DNA of 64,000 nucleotides from Streptomyces sp. NBC_01210 (GCF_036010325.1 NZ_CP108549.1:7006001-7070000); one strand, 5' to 3'; shown: positions 46,901 to 57,835, numbered from the stretch's first letter. The notes: generated from the sequence alone by a model not told the origin. Numbers and translations are program-made.

Positions 46901-49900
46901 GCCAGACGCGGCACCTGTATGGCGTCGTTGCGGAGTACGGCTTCGGGTTCGTCGGAGCCGAGGAGTGGCCACAGCGAGTTGAGTTCGGGCGACTTCTCGT
47001 CGGTGTCGAGGAGTAGGAAGCGGTCGGGGTTTTCGGATTGGGCCGTTCGTACGAGGCCCCAGATGGGTGCGTTGGTCAGGTCGGTGACGGTGTCGTTCGG
47101 GCCTGCGGCGATTGCGCCGTGGGTGATGAAGACGAGTCGGGAGTCGGCGAAGCGGTCCTCTGCCAGCCAGTCCTGGACGAGGGCCAGTGCGCGGTGTGTG
47201 GCCTGGTGTGCGGCGGTGGCCGTGTCCGTGCCTTGGTATGCCGCGAGGGGAGCGAATACGACCTCGGGGATCGTGTCGGAGGTGGTGAGCTCGGCCAGGC
47301 TCGAGAACAGCGGGCCCTCGGCAAAGACACCCGGCTCATCGCCGAGCACCGCCCACGTACCCGGCTCGACCGACGACACCGACGGCAGTGACAGCTCCGG
47401 CCAGTCCACGCGGAACAGGGAGTTGTGGAACCCACCACGGCCGGCTGTCAGTTCCTCGGCCGACGTCTCGCGCCAGGTGACGGACTGTGCGGCGAATACG
47501 GGTGCGCCCGATTCGTCGGCGGCCACGATCGAGCCGTCGGCGGGGGACAGCTTCACGCGCAGAGCCGAGGCGCCCGACGCGTACAGCGACACACCGTTCC
47601 ACGAGGAGGCGATACGTGCCCGCTCGTGCGAACCCAGCGGCAGTGCGTGCAGGGCGGCGTCCAGGAGTGCGGGGTGCAGTCCGAAGCCGTCGGTCGCAGT
47701 TCCCTCGGGAAGTGCGACCTCGGCGAACACGTCCCCGCCGAGCCGCCAAACCGCATGCAGGCCCTGGAAGACCGGTCCGTATGCCAGTTCCGCTTGTGCG
47801 AGGCGCTCGTAGATCGCATCCACGTCGACGGACGCGGCACCCTGCGGCGGCCACACCGACAAATCAATGTCGGCCTCCGGAGCCACTCCGGTGACGCGAC
47901 CCGTGGCATGGCACTTCCACGGCTCGCCGATGGAGGCCTCTTCGGCACGCGAGTAGATCGCGATCGCCCGGTGCCCGTGTTCGTCGGCGTTGTCCACGGT
48001 CACGCGGAGGGCGACGCCACCCTGCGCGGGCAGTACAAGCGGAGCCTGAAGGGTCAACTCCGCCAACGCACCACAGTTGGCTTCGTCGCCGGCTTGAGTC
48101 GCCAGCTCCACAAGGACGGATGTGGGCACCACCGGAACGCCCATCACGAAGTGATCCGCAAGCCAGTTGTGCGACTGCAGCGAGAGACGGCCGGCCAGCA
48201 GAATTGTTCCGGTTGCAGGAAGCGCGACCGCCGCGCCGAGCAGCGGGTGCGTGACCGAAGCCAGACCGGCAGGGACAAGGCTCCCGGCCGGGGCCGTCGC
48301 CCGCAGCCAGTAGTGCTGGTGTTGGAAGGCGTAGGTCGGCAGCTCCACACGTTGCCCACCACGGCCCGCGTATACGCCGTTCCAGTCGAGTTCTGCGCCG
48401 TGGACGTGTGCGTGGGCGATGGCTTGGGTGAGGGTTTCGGTTTCGGGGCGGTTTTTGCGCAGGAGGGGGTGAAGAGGGTGTTGTCGGTGTGGGGGAGGGT
48501 TTCCTGGGCCATGGCGGAGAGGGTTCCGTCGGGGCCGAGTTCCAGGTAGGTGGTGACGCCTTGGGTGGCGAGGTGGGTGATGCCGTCGGCGAAGCGGACT
48601 GCTTGGCGGACGTGTCGTACCCAGTAGTCGGCGGTGCCGAGGTCCTCGGGTGTGGCGAGTTGGCCGGTGAGGTTGGAGACGACGGGGATGCTCGGTGTCG
48701 AGTAGGTCAGGCTGGCGGCGATGGTGCGGAACTCGTCGAGCATGGGTTCCATGCGGGGGGAGTGGAAGGCGTGGCTGACGCGGAGCTTTCGGACCTTGCG
48801 GCCCTGCTCCCGCCAGTACTCCAGCACCTCCACCACAGCAGCTTCGTCGCCGGAGACAACGACGGACGAGGGTCCGTTGATCGCGGCGATGGCGATCTCC
48901 GTCTCGCGGCCCTCAATCGTCGCCAGGATTTCGGCTTCGGTGGCCTGGATCGCGGCCATGGCTCCACCGGCGGGCAGGGCCTGCATGAGGCGGCCTCGTC
49001 CCGCGACGAGCTTGGTGGCGTCTTCGAGGGTGAAGACGCCCGCCACGTGTGCGGCAGCGAGTTCGCCGACGGAGTGGCCGACGAGGAAGTCCGGGGTCAG
49101 TCCCCAGGCCTCGACGAGTCGGAAGAGTGCGACCTCGATCGCGAACAGTGCGGCCTGGGTGAACACCGTCTGATCCAGCAGACCGGAGTCCACGTCCTCC
49201 GTGTCGAAGACGAGGTCCTTCAGCGGACGCTCGAGGTGCCCGTCAAAGTGCGCACAGACTTCGTCGAAGGCCTCCGCGAAGACGGGGTACGTCTCGTACA
49301 GCTCGCGGCCCATCCCGGCCCGCTGGCTGCCCTGTCCCGTGAACAGGAACGCCAGCTTGCCGCCCGTACCGGTCGAGCCGTCGACCAGTCCTGGGGCCGT
49401 CCGTCCGGCGGCGAGAGCCTCCAGCCCGGACAGCAGCTCCTCACGGCTCGCGCCCGAGACCACCGCCCGGTGCTCGAACCGCGCCCGTGACACGGCAAGC
49501 GAGTAGCCCACATCCGCCAGACCCGGCTCGGAGCCCTCGACGAAGGAGTGCAGCCGCTGAGCCTGCGCCCGCAGCGCACCCTCAGTCTTGCCCGACAGCA
49601 CCCACGGAACGACCCCACCAACCACAGGAGCCTCGGAAGCTTCAACAGCCTCCACGACCGGCGCCTGCTCCAGAATCACATGCGCATTGGTGCCACTGAT
49701 GCCGAAGGACGAGACACCCGCCCGGCGCGGGCGCCCGGTCTCCGGCCACTCCCGTGCCTCGGTGAGCAGCGACACCGCACCCGCGGACCAGTCGATCTCG
49801 GGCGACGGCTCGTCCACGTGCAGGGTCTGCGGGAGGACACCCTCCTGCATCGCGACGACCATCTTGATGATGCCCGCAGCGCCGGCTGCAGCCTGGGTGT

Positions 49901-52900
49901 GGCCGATGTTGGACTTCACCGAGCCCAGCCACAACGGCTCCCCGCCCTCGCGCCCCTGGCCGTACGTGGCCAGCAGCGCCTGAGCTTCGATCGGGTCACC
50001 GAGGCGCGTTCCCGTGCCGTGTGCTTCCACCACGTCCACATCGGCCGTGGACAGGCCCGCGCCCGCAAGCGCCTGGCGGATGACGCGTTGCTGCGAGGGA
50101 CCGTTCGGAGCGGTCAGACCGTTCGACGCGCCGTCCTGGTTCACTGCCGTACCGCGAACCACCGCAAGCACCTTGTGGCCGTTGCGCTCGGCGTCCGACA
50201 GCCGCTCGACGAGCAGCATGCCCACGCCCTCGGCCCAGATCGTGCCGTCGGCCGCGCCCGCGAAGGCCTTGCAGCGGCCGTCGGGGGCGAGGCCGCGCTG
50301 CCGCGAGAAGTCGACAAAGGTGTCAGGTGTCGACATGACCGTGACGCCGCCGGCCAGCGCCAGCGAGCACTCTCCCCGGCGCAGCGACTGAACTGCCAGA
50401 TGCAGGGCCACCAGCGAGGACGAGCACGCCGTGTCCACCGAAACGGCCGGGCCTTCGAGGCCGAGTGCGTACGAGATACGTCCGGAGGCGACGCTTCCGG
50501 ACGTGCCGGTGCTGAGGTAGCCCTCCAGGTCCTCGGGCACCGACTGGAGGCTCGGGAAGTAGTCGGTGTTCATGACACCGGCGAAGACACCTGTCTGGCT
50601 GCCGCGCACGGACGCCGGGTCGATCCCCGCGGCCTCCAGCGACTCCCAGGAGGCTTCGAGCAGCAGCCGCTGCTGCGGGTCCATCGCCAGCGCTTCGCGC
50701 GGCGAGATCCCGAAGAACTCGGCGTCGAAGTCCGCGGCGGAGACGAATCCGCCCTCGCGGACATACGTCGTGCCGACGTGCGTCGGATCCGGGTCGTACA
50801 CGCCCTCGATGTCCCAGCCGCGGTCGGTGGGGAACGTGGAGAGACCTTCACCCTTCTCGACGACCATGCGCCAGAGGTCGTCCGGCGAGGCGACATCACC
50901 CGGGAAGCGGCAGGCCATACCGACGATCGCGATCGGCTCGTCGTCGTTCCGCGGCCCGGCGACCGGAGCCACGAAACCGGTGGTGGCGGACTGATCAGCG
51001 AACGTCTCGGAGAGCAGGTGCTCCACCAGTGCCGACGGGGTCGGGTAGTCGAAAGTGAGTGTCGCCGGGAGGCGGAGGCCGGTGAGAGTGTTCAGGCGGT
51101 TGCGCAGCTCGACCGCGGTCAGCGAGTCGAACCCCACCTCCTTGAAGGCCCGTTTCGGCTCGATCGCCTGCGCGTTGCCATGGCCGAGTACGGACGCGAC
51201 ATGACCGCGTACGAGCTCGAGCAAGGTGCTCGTACGCTCGGCGGGCGAGAGCCCGGCGAGACGGCGGGCGAGGACGGACGTGCCGCCGGCCGCTGCCGCT
51301 TCGCTTGCCACCACACGGCGCACGGGCGTGCCGACGAGTCCGCGCAGCAGGGCGGGGACCGTGGCGGAGGGCGCGCGGAACATGGCGAGGTCAAGACTCA
51401 TGGGCGACGAGACAGGGGCGCCCGATTCGCGTGCTGTGTCGAGGAGTTGGAGGGCGAGTTGGGTGGGGAGGGGGGTCATGCCGGAGCGGTGGATGCGCTC
51501 GATGTCTGCGGTGGTGAGGTGTCCGGTGATTCCGCTGCGCTGCTCCCACAGGCCCCATTGGAGGGAGGTTGCGGGCAGGCCGAGCGAGCGGCGGTGGTGG
51601 GCCAGGGCGTCGAGGAAAGTATTGGCGGCGGCGTAGTTGCCCTGTCCCGGGTCGCCGAAGAGGCCGGCTGAGGAGGAGAAGAGGACGAAGGCGGAGAGGT
51701 CCAGGTCCTTGGTGAGTTCGTGGAGGTTGAGGGCGGCGTCGGCCTTGGGGCGGAGGACGGCGTCGAGTCGGTCAGGGGTGAGGGAGTTGATGACGCCGTC
51801 GTCCAGGACACCGGCCGTGTGGATCACGGCGGTCAGCGGACGCTCGCTGTCGATCGACTTGAGCAGCGTCTCGAGCGAGCTGCGGTCGGATGCGTCGCAG
51901 GCGGTGATGTCGACGGTGGTTGCGCCGAGTTCGGTGAGTTCGGTGGCCAGTTCGGGTGCGCCGTTGGCGTCGAGTCCGCGGCGGCTGGTGAGGATGAGGT
52001 TGCGTGCGCCGTGCTCAGTGACGAGATGCCTGGCGACAAGCGACCCCAGCGCACCGGTACCGCCGGTGATGAGAACGGTCCCGGACGGATCCAGTTCCAT
52101 GGCCGGGTCGCTGTCGGTGACGGGCACGCGGGCCAGACGCGGCACCTGTATGGCGTCGTTGCGGAGTACGGCTTCGGGTTCGTCGGAGCCGAGGAGTGGC
52201 CACAGCGAGTTGAGTTCGGGCGACTTCTCGTCGGTGTCGAGGAGTAGGAAGCGGTCGGGGTTTTCGGATTGGGCCGTTCGTACGAGGCCCCAGATGGGTG
52301 CGTTGGTCAGGTCGGTGACGGTGTCGTTCGGGCCTGCGGCGATTGCGCCGTGGGTGATGAAGACGAGTCGGGAGTCGGCGAAGCGGTCCTCTGCCAGCCA
52401 GTCCTGGACGAGGGCCAGTGCGCGGTGTGTGGCCTGGTGTGCGGCGGTGGCCGTGTCCGTGCCTTGGTATGCCGCGAGGGGAGCGAATACGACCTCGGGG
52501 ATCGTGTCGGAGGTGGTGAGCTCGGCCAGGCTCGAGAACAGCGGGCCCTCGGCAAAGACACCCGGCTCATCGCCGAGCACCGCCCACGTACCCGGCTCGA
52601 CCGACGACACCGACGGCAGTGACAGCTCCGGCCAGTCCACGCGGAACAGGGAGTTGTGGAACCCACCACGGCCGGCTGTCAGTTCCTCGGCCGACGTCTC
52701 GCGCCAGGTGACGGACTGTGCGGCGAATACGGGTGCGCCCGATTCGTCGGCGGCCACGATCGAGCCGTCGGCGGGGGACAGCTTCACGCGCAGAGCTGAG
52801 GCGCCCGACGCGTACAGCGACACACCGTTCCACGAGGAGGCGATACGTGCCCGCTCGTGCGAACCCAGCGGCAGTGCGTGCAGGGCGGCGTCCAGGAGTG

Positions 52901-55900
52901 CGGGGTGCAGTCCGAAGCCGTCGGTCGCAGTTCCCTCGGGAAGTGCGACCTCGGCGAACACGTCCCCGCCGAGCCGCCAAACCGCACGCAGACCCTGGAA
53001 GACCGGTCCGTAGGAGAGGCCAATGCTCTCCAGGCTGTCGTAGATGCCGTCGGCCTCGACCGACGCGGCACCCTGCGGCGGCCATACGGACAGGTCGAAC
53101 GCCGCGGACTCGGCAGCCGTGAACAGTGTGCCGGTCGCATGCAGTGTCCACTGGCTGCCGGGGACCGCCTCGTCGGCGCGGGAGAAGAACCGCACCGGGC
53201 GGCGGCCCGCCTCGTCAGCGGCGTCCACGGCCAGTCGCAGCACCACTGCGCCCTGCTCGGGCAGGACCAGCGGGGCCTGCAGCGTCAGTTCCTCGACCCC
53301 GCCGCAACCGACCTGGTCGCCGGCGTGGATCGCAAGCTCGATCAGCGCCGAGCCCGGCACGACGGCCGAGTCCAGCACCATGTGATCCGCAAGCCATGCG
53401 TGCGACTGGAGAGACAGGCGGCCCGTCAGCAGCATCCCGTCCGACTCCGGCAGCGCGACCGCCGCGCTCAGCAGCGGGTGCCCCGTGGCCGACTGGCCGA
53501 AGCCCGTGGCGTCACCGGAGAGCGTGGGCGTGTCCAGCCAGTAGTGCTGGTGCTGGAAGGCGTACGTCGGCAGGTCCACGCGCTGCCCGCCGCGGCCTGC
53601 GAATACGCCGTCCCAGTCCAACTCCGCGCCGTTCACGTGCATACGGGCGATGGCGGAGGTGAAGACCTCGGCTTCGGGGCGGCCCTTGCGCAGGACCGGG
53701 GTGAAGACCACGTCTTCGGCGTCGGGCAGGGACTCCTGGCCCATGGCCGAGAGGATGCCGTCGGGGCCGAGCTCAACGAAGGACGTGACGCCCTGCTCGG
53801 CGAGATAGGTGATGCCGTCCCGGAAACGCACAGCCTGACGCACATGCCGTACCCAGTACTCCGGTGAGCACAGCTCCTCCGCGGTGGCCGGCTCGCCGGT
53901 CACGTTGGAGACAACCGGGATCCGCGGCGCGGAGTAGGTCATCACACGGGCGTGCCAGCGGAACTCGTCCAGCATGGGTTCCATGCGGGGGGAGTGGAAG
54001 GCATGGCTGACGCGGAGCTGACGGACCTTGCGGCCCCGGCCGCGCCAGTGCTCCAGCACCTCCAGGACAGCGGCTTCGTCACCAGAAATGACCACCGACG
54101 AAGGGCCGTTGATCGCGGCGATGGCGATCTCCGTCTCACGGCCCTCAATCGTCGCCAGGATTTCGGCCTCGGTGGCCTGGATCGCGGCCATCGTGCCGCC
54201 GGCCGGCAGGGCCTGCATAAGGCGGCCCCGTGCAGCCACCAGAACAGCCGCATCCTCGAGGCTGAAGACGCCTGCCACGTGTGCGGCAGCCAGCTCACCG
54301 ACCGAGTGGCCGACCAGGAAGTCGGGTGTCAGACCCCAGGACTCGACGAGCCGGAACAGCGCGACCTCGATCGCGAACAGCGCGGCCTGCGTGAACGATG
54401 TCTGGTCCAGCAGACCGGAGCTGTCGTCGTCCGTGCCGAAGACGAGGTCCTTGAGCGGACGCTCAAGATGCAGGTCGAGGTAGGAGCAGACTTCGTCGAA
54501 GGCCGCCGCGAAGACGGGGTACGTCTCGTGGAGCTCCCGGCCCATTCCGACCCGCTGGCTGCCCTGCCCGGTGAACAGGAACGCGACCCGACCACGGTTG
54601 ACGCTCCCCGCGGTGACCGCGCCCCCCGATACCTCACCGTCGGCGACAGCCTCCAGTCCGGCCAGCAGCTCCTCACGGCTCGCGCCTGAAATCACGGCCC
54701 GGTGCTCGAACCGTGCCCGTGACACCGCCAGCGAGTACCCCACATCGGCCGGACCCAGCTCGGACTTCTCCTCCACGAAGGAGTACAGCCGCTCGGCCTG
54801 TGCCCGCAGCGCGTCCTCAGTCTTGCCCGAGAGCACCCACGGAACGACCCCACCGACGACAGGAGCCTCGGAAACAGCCTCGTCTTCCGCTGCCGGCGCC
54901 TGCTCCAGAACTACATGCGCGTTTGTGCCGCTCATACCGAACGACGAGACACCGGCCCGGTGCGGGCGCCCGGTCTCCGGCCATTCGCGCGCCTCCGTCA
55001 GCAGCGACACCGTCCCTGCCGACCAGTCCACGTGCGGGGACGGCTCGTCCGCGTGCAGCGTCTGCGGCAGCACACCCTCCCGCATCGCCAGAACCATCTT
55101 GATGACACCGGCGACACCGGCCGCAGCCTGCGTATGCCCGACGTTCGACTTCAGCGAGCCGAGCCAGAGCGGCTCCCCGCCCTCGCGCCCCTGCCCGTAC
55201 GTGGCCAGCAGCGCCTGCGCCTCGATCGGGTCACCCAGCCGCGTACCCGTGCCATGGCCCTCGACCGCGTCGATGTCCGTCGTGGCGAGGCCGGTGCCCG
55301 CGAGGGCGCGCCGGATGACGCGCTGCTGGGCGAGACCACTGGGAGCGGTCAGGCCATTGGACGCGCCGTCGGAGTTGATGGCGGTGCCGCGCACCACCGC
55401 GAGCACCTGATGGCCGTTGCGCCGGGCCTCCGAGAGCCGTTCGAGGACGACGATGCCGACGCCCTCACCCCATCCGGTGCCGTCGGCGTCCGCGGAGTAC
55501 GCCTTGCAGCGCCCGTCCTCGGAGAGGCCGCGCTGCCGGCTGAAGGCGAGAAACCCGCCAGGACTCGACATGACGGCCGCACCGCCGGCCACGGCGAGTG
55601 GGCAGTCGCCGCGGCGCAGGGCCTGTACGGCGAGGTGGAGTGCGACGAGCGAGCCGGAGCAGGCGGTGTCGACGGTGATGGTGGGACCTTCGAAGGCGAA
55701 GGTGTAGGCGAGACGGCCCGAGGCGACGCTGGCGGCGTTGCCGGTCAGCAGGTAGCCCTCGAAGCCCTCGGCGGCATCCTGCAGGCGCGGGCCGTACTCC
55801 TGGTTCTCGACGCCGACATACACACCGGTCTGACTGCCGCGGGCGGCCCTGGGGTCGATGCCCGCGCGTTCGAGGGCCTCCCAGGTGCTCTCCAGCAGGA

Positions 55901-56537
55901 GCCGCTGCTGCGGGTCCATGCCGAGCGCCTCGCGCGGGCTGATGCCGAAGAAGTCGGCGTCGAACTCGCCCGCGTCGTGCAGGAATCCGCCCTGGCGGGT
56001 GTAGCTCTTGCCCGCGTCGTCGGGGTCCGGAGAGTACAGATTGTCGAGATCCCAGCCGCGGCGGGTGGGGAAGTCGGAGATCGCGTCGCCGCCCTCGGCG
56101 AGGAGCTTCCACAGCTCCTCGGGGGTGGTGACGCCACCGGGGAGGCGCACGGCCATGCCGACGATGGCGATCGGCTCGTCGTCGGCCCCGGCGGTCCCGA
56201 GCGGCTCACCCTGGTCGCCCGGGTCGGCGGCGGAGCCGTACAGAAGGCGCTGAAGTTCGCGCGCGAGCGCCCGCGGGGTGGGATGGTCGAAGGGCAGGGT
56301 GACGGGCACGCGGAGCCCGGTCGCCGCGACGAGCCGGCTGTGGAAGTCGACGGCGGCGAGCGAGTGGAAGCCGAGCTCGAGGAAGGAACTCTCGGGGTCG
56401 ATCCCGTTCGGTACCTCTCGGTCCGCGCTCTTGAGCACGTCCCTGGTCAGACCGGTGACGAAGGCGAGCAGGTGGTGTTCCTGCTCCGGCCCGGTCAGTT
56501 CAGCCTGCGAACGGAATTCTCCGGACTGGCCTACCAT
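34933..56537 (-). CDS. PKS-1, loading ACP plus four modules (modules 1-4); reading frame interrupted near 48465
   Basis: The first PKS of the assembly line, about 7,201 residues if one missing base is restored in a G run at 48465-48469. As written, the frame from 56537 runs out at 48144 and the correct one resumes in an overlapping frame. ATG 56537 is chosen for GGAG 6 bases upstream; an in-frame TTG at 56573 is less likely. Order: stand-alone ACP (about 18-100, GFHSL) with no KSQ or AT before it; then four KS-AT-DH-KR-ACP modules; C-terminal docking region ending in [16 protein letters not shown]. The ACP-only start implies loading in trans, presumably by the discrete acyltransferase next door. 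All four ATs carry HAFH. Its own promoter lies at about 56593-56637. Confidence 0.93.
35185..40435 (-). other. PKS module 4: KS-AT-DH-KR-ACP
   Basis: KS with DTACSSS; AT about 37795-38832 with HAFH; DH with [10 protein letters not shown] near 37630; KR with GGTGTLG near 36240 and VIDD in place of VLDD; ACP GFDSL near 35310, followed by the PKS-1 C-terminal docking region at about 34936-35170. Predicted trans double bond. Confidence 0.87.
37897..38657. repeat. AT block shared by modules 4, 8 and 7
   Basis: Matches 16000-16760 (offset 21,897) and about 20671-21431 (offset 17,226) with scattered differences. All other ATs in the window contain shorter pieces of the same sequence. Confidence 0.75.
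40495..45720 (-). other. PKS module 3: KS-AT-DH-KR-ACP
   Basis: KS with DTACSSS; AT about 43080-44122 with HAFH; DH with [10 protein letters not shown] near 42915; KR with GGTGSLG near 41550 and VLDD; ACP GFDSL near 40625. Predicted trans double bond. Confidence 0.87.
46900..47755. repeat. Near-identical DH-KR block shared by modules 2 and 1
   Basis: Matches 52131-52986 at offset 5,231. I see one difference (C versus T near 47579). It covers the DH C-terminal part and the structural half of the KR. Confidence 0.85.
48465..48469 (-). other. Single-base deletion (frameshift) in a G homopolymer inside PKS-1
   Basis: Here AGGA is followed by five G and then TGAAGAGGG; the same site in other modules (for example 10815-10820) has six G. 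On the minus strand the frame leaves ...LFTP for a proline-rich nonsense tail, while LLRKNRPET... continues in the next frame. Adding one base joins the two frames exactly (21,605 + 1 = 3 x 7,202). Confidence 0.9.
51005..56185 (-). other. PKS module 1: KS-AT-DH-KR-ACP
   Basis: First condensing module. The KS has DTACSGS where all others read DTACSSS, and EGHGTGT where all others read EAHGTGT. AT near 53540-54590 with HAFH, the most diverged AT of the set. DH near 53385 reads [10 protein letters not shown] (Asp for Gly). KR near 52060 with VLDD. ACP GFDSL near 51128. Takes the starter from the loading ACP. Confidence 0.88.
56240..56485 (-). other. PKS-1 loading ACP
   Basis: N-terminal carrier domain with the phosphopantetheine Ser in [11 protein letters not shown]; the usual Asp before Ser is His. 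No KSQ, AT or ligase domain precedes it, so the starter must arrive from a separate enzyme. Confidence 0.85.
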
Positions 56538-56592
56538 CGCTCGCTCCACAACTCTGCCGACATGGCTGTTCAAAGAAACCGGACTTCACGCG

Positions 56593-56637
56593 AGAGTATG
56601 TGGACACCAAGTGGCGGTCACACCCCTACGCACCCCT
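56593..56637 (-). promoter_or_regulatory. Promoter and putative activator operator upstream of PKS-1
   Basis: Minus strand: two exact AGGGGTG heptamers at 56637-56631 and 56627-56621, starting 10 bp apart, then 22 bp to TACTCT (56598-56593), a TANNNT -10 box. The expected start near 56586 gives a leader of about 50 bases to ATG 56537. Confidence 0.6.
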
Positions 56638-56667
56638 TGGGGCATTGCCGATATGGGGGTTGGTGTT

Positions 56668-56690
56668 GTGGCGGCTTTCGGCGCCGCCAC
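56668..56690 (-). terminator. Small GC-rich hairpin between the discrete AT and the PKS-1 promoter
   Basis: GTGGCGGC and GCCGCCAC, 8 bp perfect arms around a 7-base loop. It is a possible second terminator for the discrete AT transcript; its role is uncertain. Confidence 0.35.
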
Positions 56691-56749
56691 GACGACGGCC
56701 AACGAATGCCGACGCAGCAACCGTTCACGATTGCTGAGGCATCAGCGGC

Positions 56750-56782
56750 TGACGAATACCGCCACGACAGCTGTATTCGTCA
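56750..56782 (-). terminator. Hairpin terminator after the discrete acyltransferase gene
   Basis: TGACGAATAC (56750-56759) and GTATTCGTCA (56773-56782) form a perfect 10 bp stem with a 13-base loop, beginning 10 bases past the stop codon. No U tract follows. Confidence 0.55.
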
Positions 56783-56792
56783 CCACCGGGCA

Positions 56793-57728
56793 TCAGCTTT
56801 TCGTCGGCCGCAGAGTGGACCGGAGAACGCTTTTCGGGTCGACGGCCACGACATCGAAGTTCCGCGTGGTGCATTTCACTCGCCGGAACAGATTGTCGGG
56901 GCCGGTGATGTAGAGCTTCCGTACACCGAGGTTGAGCAGCGAGTCGACGACATCGGGCCAGTTGATGGCCTTGTCGAAGGTGTCGAGCATCATTGTCCGC
57001 ATCGCATCCGCGGTGCGCACGACACTGCCGTCCTGGTCGGCGACGACAGTGAGTTTCGGGTCGCGGATCTCGTACCGGGACAGGACCTCCTCCTCGGCCT
57101 TGCGGCGGAGACCGCCGAACGCCTCGGCGTGCACGGGCGGGCGCATCGTGTACATGGAGTAGCCGCCCATGGCGCTGATGGCCTTCTTGAGGCCGTCCAG
57201 GAGGTGTTCGCGGATGGACACCATGCAGAAGCCCTCGTCGAGACGGCCCGAGATGTCGTACCAGTCGCCGTTCGCGGCGAGCCCGTCCAGATACTCCTGG
57301 AAGGCCTCGTCCGGGACGCGTACACAGGAGTGGGTGACCACATCCTGGTGTTCGACGGCGAAGAACTCCTGCTCGCAGCGGGCGAGTTCGGCCGTCATAC
57401 GGACGGTGTCCGCGAAGTCGACGGCCCCCGTCCAGGCGGCCGCGGCCTTCTGGCCGAAGCTCGGCCCGACGCAGTAGTCGGGGCGCATCCCGAGGAGGTC
57501 CTCGGCGCGGTCGGCCAGAGCAAGGGAGTTGACCAGGAAGGCCACCTGCGTGTACTCCGAGTAGTCGTCCTCGGCTTCGTAGAACCGGTCGAGGAGCGAG
57601 TACCCGAGCGCCTTGTCTGCAGCCGATACGCGGCGCCTTGCGTACCTGTCGAGAACCATGAATTTGCCGACCGCGGAAAAGCTTGACGGTCCCATTCCTG
57701 GAAATACGACAGCTGTCTTCTCTTCCAT
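56793..57728 (-). CDS. Discrete acyltransferase, probable starter-unit loading enzyme
   Basis: A 311-residue stand-alone protein of the FabD/AT fold, predicted to move an acyl starter onto the PKS-1 loading ACP in the cytoplasm. The N-terminal FPGMGPSS (9-16) corresponds to FPGQGSQ of FabD. The nucleophile elbow is GPSFG (88-92, Ser90) rather than GHSLG. His200 in PPVHAEAF aligns with the catalytic His. A gapless alignment from FADTVR (105-110) puts Leu115 where FabD has the Arg that binds the malonyl carboxylate, so a monocarboxylic acyl group is more likely than malonyl. Similar discrete ATs load starters in vicenistatin (VinK) and, from memory, in guanidino polyketides. GGGTG 7 bases before ATG 57728 is a modest ribosome site. 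It has its own promoter with four heptamers and ends at a hairpin before PKS-1. Confidence 0.8.
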   Translation of the reverse strand: MEEKTAVVFPGMGPSSFSAVGKFMVLDRYARRRVSAADKALGYSLLDRFYEAEDDYSEYTQVAFLVNSLALADRAEDLLGMRPDYCVGPSFGQKAAAAWTGAVDFADTVRMTAELARCEQEFFAVEHQDVVTHSCVRVPDEAFQEYLDGLAANGDWYDISGRLDEGFCMVSIREHLLDGLKKAISAMGGYSMYTMRPPVHAEAFGGLRRKAEEEVLSRYEIRDPKLTVVADQDGSVVRTADAMRTMMLDTFDKAINWPDVVDSLLNLGVRKLYITGPDNLFRRVKCTTRNFDVVAVDPKSVLRSTLRPTKS

Positions 57729-57767
57729 CAGATTTCACCCACAGTCAGCCAGCGGACAGCATGGTCG

Positions 57768-57835
57768 ACGCTATGGGGGCGGGCGGGCCCCGGGCCACCC
57801 CATAGGCCCCCTAATCCCACCCCGTAGGCACCCCT
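57768..57835 (-). promoter_or_regulatory. Promoter and four-repeat operator upstream of the discrete acyltransferase
   Basis: Minus strand heptamers AGGGGTG (57835-57829), CGGGGTG (57824-57818), TAGGGGG (57813-57807) and TGGGGTG (57802-57796) start exactly 11 bp apart (4-base spacers). 22 bp further on is TAGCGT (57773-57768) as -10 box. The expected start is near 57761. This is the most regular of the four operators. Confidence 0.7.

Larger units (their letters stand above)
45775..50945 (-). other. PKS module 2: KS-AT-DH-KR-ACP
   Basis: KS with DTACSSS; AT about 48315-49350 with HAFH, interrupted near its C-terminal end by the frameshift; DH with [10 protein letters not shown] near 48155; KR with GGTGALG near 46830 and VLDD; ACP GFDSL near 45905. 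Predicted trans double bond. Confidence 0.87.

Noticed and set aside
34933..48348. A separate PKS gene starting at 48348
   Set aside because: It would begin in the middle of an AT domain with no ribosome site; it is the continuation of PKS-1 after the G-run frameshift.
54900..56185. KSQ-type decarboxylating loading module
   Set aside because: The first KS keeps the active Cys (DTACSGS), and an ACP, not a KSQ-AT pair, precedes it.
56537..56573. TTG start at 56573 for PKS-1
   Set aside because: ATG 56537 has GGAG at 6 bases; the TTG has no such site.
56621..56644. PAS-LuxR (PimM-type) palindromic operator at CCCCTTGGGG
   Set aside because: The symmetry is only four bases per arm and does not recur; the direct heptamers explain all four promoters better.
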